The translations under genes were made by a program, and so were the position numbers. The notes under the pieces were generated by a model, which was not told the DNA's origin, searched no databases, and worked only from the letters and a program-made list of their open reading frames with translations. DNA of 64,000 nucleotides from Hirschia litorea. GTDB lineage: Bacteria; Pseudomonadota; Alphaproteobacteria; Caulobacterales; Hyphomonadaceae. The DNA lies in the NCBI RefSeq assembly GCF_042665075.1, contig NZ_JBHTBR010000002.1, positions 124,001 through 188,000 on the forward strand, written 5' to 3'. Positions 58,944 to 64,000 of the stretch are shown piece after piece; the first letter of the stretch is position 1, and each line of letters begins with the position of its first letter.

Positions 58944-59708
58944 GTGAGCGACATTTTTGACGAAGTAGAAGAGAACGTTAAGGCCGATAAACTGAATCAG
59001 TTTTGGAAAATGGCTTGGCCGTTTGTGTTAGGTGGGTCCATCGCCATTGTGGGAATGGTCGGTGCAAAGTCGTATTTTGATGATGCGGCTGTTGCCAAAA
59101 TGGAAGCGAATGGTCGTGCGTTTGAAACAGGTCTAAAGTCCCTTGAAATTCAAGATATTGAAGGCGCACGCAATCACTTTGGAAAAGTGTTGGATACAGA
59201 CTCTGGATTTGCCGACTTATCAGCGCAATATCTAGCACAAGCTGAATTGCAGTTGGCTGGAGATACTGAAGCGGCGGCCAATGCGCTTAAAGCAGCTGCC
59301 GATGGTGAAGGTGCACTTGCAAAATTAGCGACGATAAAAGCGGCTTATTTTTTGGCGGATACAAAAACTCTCTCAGAAATAGAGACTGCGCTTGGTGATC
59401 TTGTTGACGATGAGGGCGGTTTTGGTGCCCTTGCACACGAATTGATCGCTGCTAAAGCTTTTGATGAAGGGGATTTAGAACGTGCTCGCTCTGAGTATCA
59501 GGCGTTAACATTGCGCTTGAATGCACCTGAAGGGGTGCGTAGTCGCGCAAATGAAGCATTGGCGATTCTGCCTGCATCGGTGAAAGTTGATGCGGAAGCC
59601 GATACAGCAGTCACTGATGAAACTGTCGTGAAAGTAGAGGCAGAACAAGAAACTGTTTCTGAAGATGCGTCAGAAGGTGCTTCGGGTAATCAAGAGGACC
59701 CATCATGA
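58944..59708 (+). CDS. YfgM-like TPR membrane protein
   Basis: Single-pass inner-membrane protein with a periplasmic tetratricopeptide-type helical domain, 254 aa. The short cytoplasmic N-terminus (SDIFDEVEENVKADKLNQFWK) is followed by TM 24-42 (AWPFVLGGSIAIVGMVG), then helical pairs to about 210 and an acidic tail (ETVSEDASEGASGNQED). GTG start with GGAAGG upstream. It overlaps bamB by 4 nt, the order found beside bamB and der in many proteobacteria, where YfgM acts as an ancillary periplasmic chaperone factor. Confidence 0.88.
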   Translation: MSDIFDEVEENVKADKLNQFWKMAWPFVLGGSIAIVGMVGAKSYFDDAAVAKMEANGRAFETGLKSLEIQDIEGARNHFGKVLDTDSGFADLSAQYLAQAELQLAGDTEAAANALKAAADGEGALAKLATIKAAYFLADTKTLSEIETALGDLVDDEGGFGALAHELIAAKAFDEGDLERARSEYQALTLRLNAPEGVRSRANEALAILPASVKVDAEADTAVTDETVVKVEAEQETVSEDASEGASGNQEDPS

Positions 59709-61027
59709 GAAATCTATGTAAAATAGCGATGGGTGCTGTTTTGTTATTTGCACTCGGTGCATGTACGTCAGCTGAGAAAAAGGAAGCTGAAGCAGCAGAC
59801 CGCGCGCAACGCGTGCCTCTTATTGCGAGTGACGCTGATCTTGAAGCTGATGTCGACTATGCGACCATGTCTGTATATTTGCCGACAGCTACTAATGAGG
59901 GTGTTTGGCCACAATCAGGCGGAAATTCTCAGAAAAACGCTGGGAATCGCGTTGGCGGCGTTGATTTTAAGATTGATTGGAAAAAAGGTGTTGCAAGCGG
60001 CTCGTCTCGCAAACTTCGGTTAATTGCCACACCAGTTGCAACAGCGGATGCGCTTTATATCCTCGACAGTGAACAAACTGTGCGTGCTGTAAACTTGCAG
60101 GGTAATTCAATTTGGAAGAAGAAATTAGAGCCGCCACGCAAGCGTGATAAAATCGCAATTGGTGGCGGTTTGGCTGTTGCAGGCGATAAGATCATTGTGA
60201 CATCTGGCTTTGGTTATGTTGTGGCGTTAGATATTAATTCTGGAACCCAGTTGTGGAAACGTGAAACACAAGCGCCTATCACCGGATCGCCAACTATACA
60301 TAATGGGTATGCTTACATTACATCTTCAAACAATGAGATTTATGTTCTTAGCCTGAATGATGGTAGCATTGCGTGGTCTGATCAGGCCATTGCAGAGAGT
60401 GCGCGTGTATTATCAGCGCCAAGCCCAGCTATTGAGGGGGATTTGCTTGCTGTTCCATTTTCTTCTGGAGAAGTTATCGCCTACGTGCCGGGCAATGGTC
60501 GCCGTTTGTGGACTGACAGTCTAACACGTGGAGGACGGTTCACGCCGATCTCAGCGATTAATGACATTGCGGGAAACCCTGTGATTGATTCAGGTGCGGT
60601 CTATGCCGCGAGTCAATCTGGCGTGCTTGTCTCTATTGATGCTGTCAGCGGTGTACGTTTGTGGGAGAAGCCTTTTGGTTCAATCCATTCGCCAGCACTA
60701 TCTGGACAATTCCTATTTGCGATAAGCACAGAGGGCCAGATTGCGTGTTTTGATAAAAGCACGGGTGGAGTCGTCTGGGTTAAGCAATTACGTCAGTATA
60801 AAAAAGAGAAGAAGCGTAAGAAGAGAATTGTTTGGTCTGGTCCTGTGGTCGCGTCAGATCATGTTATTCTTGCCTCCTCAACAGGCCATGTTGTGGCTCT
60901 GGACCCGCAAACTGGCGATGTGGTAAAAGAATTGAAAGTTGGTGACCCTGTTTACATTGAACCAATTGTAGCTCATGAGCGTGTCTACCTTCTTACGGAT
61001 AAAGGTGATCTAGTCGCTATCCGATAA
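59705..61027 (+). CDS. bamB: BamB, outer-membrane assembly lipoprotein
   Basis: Lipoprotein of the BAM complex that supports BamA in folding outer-membrane proteins. The lipobox is LGAC (Cys20). The mature part is an eight-bladed PQQ/WD-like beta-propeller with repeated WxxxL/G and LDxxSGTQLWKRE-type units, for example ALDINSGTQLWKRE and SIDAVSGVRLWEKP. The length of 440 aa is slightly above E. coli BamB. It is translationally coupled to the YfgM-like gene and followed by der after 38 bp. Confidence 0.94.
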   Translation: MRNLCKIAMGAVLLFALGACTSAEKKEAEAADRAQRVPLIASDADLEADVDYATMSVYLPTATNEGVWPQSGGNSQKNAGNRVGGVDFKIDWKKGVASGSSRKLRLIATPVATADALYILDSEQTVRAVNLQGNSIWKKKLEPPRKRDKIAIGGGLAVAGDKIIVTSGFGYVVALDINSGTQLWKRETQAPITGSPTIHNGYAYITSSNNEIYVLSLNDGSIAWSDQAIAESARVLSAPSPAIEGDLLAVPFSSGEVIAYVPGNGRRLWTDSLTRGGRFTPISAINDIAGNPVIDSGAVYAASQSGVLVSIDAVSGVRLWEKPFGSIHSPALSGQFLFAISTEGQIACFDKSTGGVVWVKQLRQYKKEKKRKKRIVWSGPVVASDHVILASSTGHVVALDPQTGDVVKELKVGDPVYIEPIVAHERVYLLTDKGDLVAIR

Positions 61028-61065
61028 GATGAAGGTTTACAGCTTTTAAAACGAAGGACAGAATC

Positions 61066-62493
61066 ATGGCGTTGAAGGTGGCCATTGTCGGTCGCCCTAA
61101 CGTTGGGAAATCGACGCTATTTAACCGACTCGTCGGTAAAAAAATCGCATTGGTTGATGACCAACCGGGCGTTACCCGTGACCGTAAAGAAGCGCGTGGT
61201 CGATTGGGCGATCTTGAGCTGGATTTGATTGATACTGCGGGCTTTGAAGATGTGAATGATGCATCACTAGAAGCGCGTATGCGTCACCAGACTGAGCTTG
61301 CTATCGCAGAAGCAGATGTATCACTTTTTGTGATTGATGCACGTGTGGGTGTGACACCTATTGATAAACGGTTTGCGAAATTACTACGCCAAGCGGACAA
61401 GCCAACTATTCTTGTCGCGAATAAGTGTGAGGGCCGTCAGGGAAATGACGGACTGATTGAAGCTTTCAGTTTAGGTTTTAACGAACCTGTTGCGCTTTCA
61501 GCCGAGCACGGCGAAGGCATGAGTGACCTATTCCAAGCAATCTGTGATGCTGTACCGGATTTAACGGACCCAGATCAAAACAAAGATTCAGAACCCGATT
61601 GGGACGATGATTCTGTTGAATTTGATATGGAAGCTGAAGAATTGGAAGCGCCGCCTGAGCGCCCGATGAAATTCACAGTTGTTGGTCGCCCGAATGCCGG
61701 TAAATCAACGCTTTTAAATGCTTTGCTAAAATCTGATCGTCTTCTTACTGGGCCGGAAGCTGGTATTACACGCGATAGTGTAACCGTCGCTTGGGAGTAT
61801 GAAGGTCGTGAGATGCGTCTGGTCGATACGGCAGGATTGCGCAAAAAGGCAAAAGTCCAAGAGCGCCTAGAGAAAATGTCCACGGGTGAGACGATTCACT
61901 CGATTAAATATGCCGATGTCGTGGCTATTGTAATGGATTCTCGGGATGCATTTGAGAAGCAGGATTTGCAGATTGCTGACCTAGTTCTACGTGAAGGCCG
62001 CGGTGTAGTGTTTGTGTGTACGAAATGGGATCTGGTAGAAGATGCATCTACATTGCGTAAGGAATTGGAAGATAAAGCGCGTCGCTTATTGCCTCAAGCT
62101 AAAGGTGCGCCGCTCGTAACTGTTTCAGGTGAGACAGGGCGTAATCTCGATAAGATGATGGTTGCGGCAACGAAGGTGTTTAGCGACTGGTCTGCGCGTA
62201 TTAAGACGCGTGATTTGAATAATTGGCTTCAGCATACAGTTCAGAAAAATCCGCCACCAGCACCAGGTGGTATGCGGATTAAACCGCGTTATATGGCTCA
62301 AATGAAAACACGGCCGCCAACTTTTGTTTTGATGGCATCACGTGGAGATCAAATGCCGGAAAGTTATAAGAGGTATTTGGTGAACGGATTGCGAGAAGCA
62401 TTTGATTTGCCGGGTGTGCCTATTCGCTTATTTGTCCGGCAAGGGGCAAACCCATATGCGGATAAAGCGGATGGAAACCGAAAAACAAAATAA
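61066..62493 (+). CDS. der: Der/EngA, ribosome-assembly GTPase
   Basis: Essential GTPase with two tandem G domains that helps 50S assembly. G1 motifs GRPNVGKST at 9-17 and GRPNAGKST in the second domain (about 207-215). The DTAG motifs are at DLIDTAGFED and LVDTAGLRKK. G4 NKCE and TKWD are both present. The C-terminal KH-like domain follows. An acidic linker between the domains (SEPDWDDDSVEFDMEAEEL) is typical. AAGGACAG is a good ribosome site. It ends the yfgM-bamB-der operon at a bidirectional terminator. Confidence 0.98.
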   Translation: MALKVAIVGRPNVGKSTLFNRLVGKKIALVDDQPGVTRDRKEARGRLGDLELDLIDTAGFEDVNDASLEARMRHQTELAIAEADVSLFVIDARVGVTPIDKRFAKLLRQADKPTILVANKCEGRQGNDGLIEAFSLGFNEPVALSAEHGEGMSDLFQAICDAVPDLTDPDQNKDSEPDWDDDSVEFDMEAEELEAPPERPMKFTVVGRPNAGKSTLLNALLKSDRLLTGPEAGITRDSVTVAWEYEGREMRLVDTAGLRKKAKVQERLEKMSTGETIHSIKYADVVAIVMDSRDAFEKQDLQIADLVLREGRGVVFVCTKWDLVEDASTLRKELEDKARRLLPQAKGAPLVTVSGETGRNLDKMMVAATKVFSDWSARIKTRDLNNWLQHTVQKNPPPAPGGMRIKPRYMAQMKTRPPTFVLMASRGDQMPESYKRYLVNGLREAFDLPGVPIRLFVRQGANPYADKADGNRKTK

Positions 62494-62507
62494 CTCTGAT
62501 ATAATAA

Positions 62508-62536
62508 AAAAGGCCTCCCAAATGGGAGGCCTTTTC
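62508..62536. terminator. bidirectional terminator after der
   Basis: A 12-bp stem AAAAGGCCTCCC (62508-62519) with GGGAGGCCTTTT (62524-62535) around an AAAT loop, with an A-run before and a T-rich stretch after. It separates der and the convergent gene that follows. Confidence 0.9.
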
Positions 62537-62557
62537 TTTATGAGGTGTTTCTATGTT

Positions 62558-64000
62558 TTAGCCATAGGCAGAATAGAGGCTGCAGACAGCGACAGTTAGG
62601 TCTTTCATAGCGTCATCAATTTCTTCCAGTGGTGCTAGAAGTTCAGTGTGAATTTCAGAATAACCTTGGTCCTCTGATGCATTCATATCTGATGGTTCAA
62701 GCAACTCGTCAAATTTCGGGTTACGTCTGTCTTCTGCAGGGAAAACATCGCGCACCTTAGTGACCGTGTCTGGAATTTGCAGTTGTGTAATTTGCTTGAG
62801 CAGCGTTTCAGCACTGATGGCTGAACCATGGCGACGCGAAAATTCTGGTAGACGTGCTGACAATGAGAAAGCACGCATCATCAAGGCTTGGCGTACAGCG
62901 TGGAAAACGTGCATATCCAAACGCGACTTATAACGGTCTGCTGTGACGCTTTCACCTTCGACATCTTCAAGAATACGGTCAAAGCGTGCAAGGTCTACTG
63001 TGATTGCATTTGCAAGTTTTGTGATCGAAGAATGTGTTTCCAAATCTGAAAACAAATAGCCAAGACGGCGGTAAACTTGGGCATTTGCACGGTCATTGCG
63101 CTTTGCTATCGCGAACCAAAGGCTTGGGTCATATAAACAGCCATAAGCGCGGAAAGCCGGCAAGCTTGTAAGGTTACGTGCTTCAATAGCCATGTGGATC
63201 AAACTTTTCATGCGCTTTGAGTTTCGCATGAGGTCCACAAGACGGTCTGGTTCATTTCCAGCAGCAGAGCCAAACCCACAAGCAACATTCAATGGAATTG
63301 CGAGCTGTTGCAAAATAGCGTTTTGCGGGATGGCGCGCAGTGAGCGTAAGCCTAATTCACCTGCAGATGCACCTGTTTGGCGGCGAGATTTACGAGATCC
63401 ACTCTTGAATAGAAGGCCAGGACCAAATTCAAGAAGGGCAGCAGGGTAGTCCTTGTTTTCAAACAAAGTTTCGTGCCATTCACGAAGTTTGCGGTAGAAA
63501 TCCCAACTGATATCCCGACGCTTATAGAAAGGGTCGTCCAAGTCTACATTAGGCTCGGCTAAAATATGCGTCGCAACTTCTAAAAGCGTAGATTTAGCAA
63601 TTTCAAATGCATCAAAGTGCATGAAACCATCACCGCCTTGGAAAGAAAATTCGTGAATGTAGGCGAGGCCTTTTTTCTCAAATTGTGTGCGTGTCCATGG
63701 TGTGAGTAGGTGATCGAAACGCTCTCTGAAGTGACCAGGGTAGGCTCCGCGACCCATTGATTCTCCGTGCGTGTTGAATACAAGCAATTCAACGTCATCT
63801 AAATCGCCATGGGCTGTCATAGCTGAACCCACAAGGTTGTGGATACGTTCAATTGCCATATTCGCGGCTGGTTGAGATGAGAAACGACCTGAGTCCGAGA
63901 AGCCAAATTGCAAGCTCAAACGTCCACGCTCTTTTACATATGTGACAAAAGCAGGATCTTCGATGAGGCGTTCAACAAAACGGTCACCACGCTCTAGCGC
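62558..64000 (-). CDS. divergent phosphoenolpyruvate carboxylase-like protein, 5' end outside window
   Basis: C-terminal 480 residues of a longer protein. The frame stays open to base 64000, with 27 further codons before the TTG at 63919. FGFSDSGRF occupies the place of the PEPC motif GYSDSxKD, and THGESMGRGAYP that of HGRGGxxGRGG, with the active-site Lys replaced by Arg. SFQGGDGFMHF is further downstream. The protein ends SLYSAYG rather than the usual (Q/R)NTG of PEPC. A distant PEPC homologue is my best guess and an inactive or altered-specificity member is possible. Confidence 0.55.
   Translation of the reverse strand, partial: ALERGDRFVERLIEDPAFVTYVKERGRLSLQFGFSDSGRFSSQPAANMAIERIHNLVGSAMTAHGDLDDVELLVFNTHGESMGRGAYPGHFRERFDHLLTPWTRTQFEKKGLAYIHEFSFQGGDGFMHFDAFEIAKSTLLEVATHILAEPNVDLDDPFYKRRDISWDFYRKLREWHETLFENKDYPAALLEFGPGLLFKSGSRKSRRQTGASAGELGLRSLRAIPQNAILQQLAIPLNVACGFGSAAGNEPDRLVDLMRNSKRMKSLIHMAIEARNLTSLPAFRAYGCLYDPSLWFAIAKRNDRANAQVYRRLGYLFSDLETHSSITKLANAITVDLARFDRILEDVEGESVTADRYKSRLDMHVFHAVRQALMMRAFSLSARLPEFSRRHGSAISAETLLKQITQLQIPDTVTKVRDVFPAEDRRNPKFDELLEPSDMNASEDQGYSEIHTELLAPLEEIDDAMKDLTVAVCSLYSAYG

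Noticed and set aside
1..64000. CRISPR arrays, tRNA/rRNA genes, insertion sequences, prophage or att sites
   Set aside because: No spaced direct repeats, no tRNA-like T-loop with acceptor, no transposase or integrase frames were seen in either strand.

Overview
This 64-kb window looks like the chromosome of an alphaproteobacterium with Caulobacter-type development, at a moderate GC content estimated by eye in the mid-40s percent. Diagnostic genes are MipZ (division-plane ATPase), an adjacent divK-pleD pair, a holdfast-type polysaccharide locus, GANTC sites upstream of divK and a plsY-dprA-topA-rnr-nudix-rpmG block typical of alphaproteobacteria. The low GC together with these genes suggests a marine prosthecate group near Hellea/Litorimonas in the Hyphomonadaceae/Maricaulales, but that is inference. 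No tRNA, rRNA, CRISPR array, phage or insertion sequence was seen.

Layout. 1-7 kb: mipZ, a small orphan gene, a gap with a likely structured RNA, a membrane HBM-GGDEF-EAL protein, an acyltransferase, a D,D-carboxypeptidase and a DUF1499 protein. 7-17.5 kb: clpS-clpA, trhO, a secreted amidohydrolase, a GST, the ridA-GNAT-HIT group, divK-pleD and rpmG (55 codons). 18-30 kb: pckA, then a long minus-strand block with a HEPN-motif orphan, a NUDIX hydrolase, rnr, an M23 peptidase, topA, dprA and plsY, followed by an alpha/beta hydrolase and ruvX. 31-39 kb: gatC-GNAT-gatA, small lipoproteins, an aldo/keto reductase, gatB, a His-rich RcnB-like protein, arfB and a 2OG-Fe(II) oxygenase.

39.6-51.9 kb is the main accessory region. 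It carries two tandem Wzy-like polymerases, a GH5 glycosidase, a small Sel1 protein, a Wza-like exporter (HfsD-like), a Wzz-like chain-length protein (HfsA-like), a CpsD/HfsB-like protein with a degenerate Walker A, two GT2 glycosyltransferases, a NodB deacetylase (HfsH-like) and a polyprenyl-phosphate glycosyl-1-phosphate transferase (HfsE-like). The E-G-H order and the B-A-D set match the holdfast adhesin pathway. PleD and the GGDEF-EAL protein could supply the c-di-GMP that controls attachment. No flippase was found.

52-56 kb holds a three-gene operon of coiled-coil proteins around a DUF6384-like single-pass membrane protein. Its function is unknown and it is the best candidate here for an undescribed system. 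56-64 kb holds a YedK/HMCES peptidase, a marR-nnrU pair, panB, a YfgM-like TPR protein with bamB and der, and a divergent PEP-carboxylase-like gene cut by the right edge.
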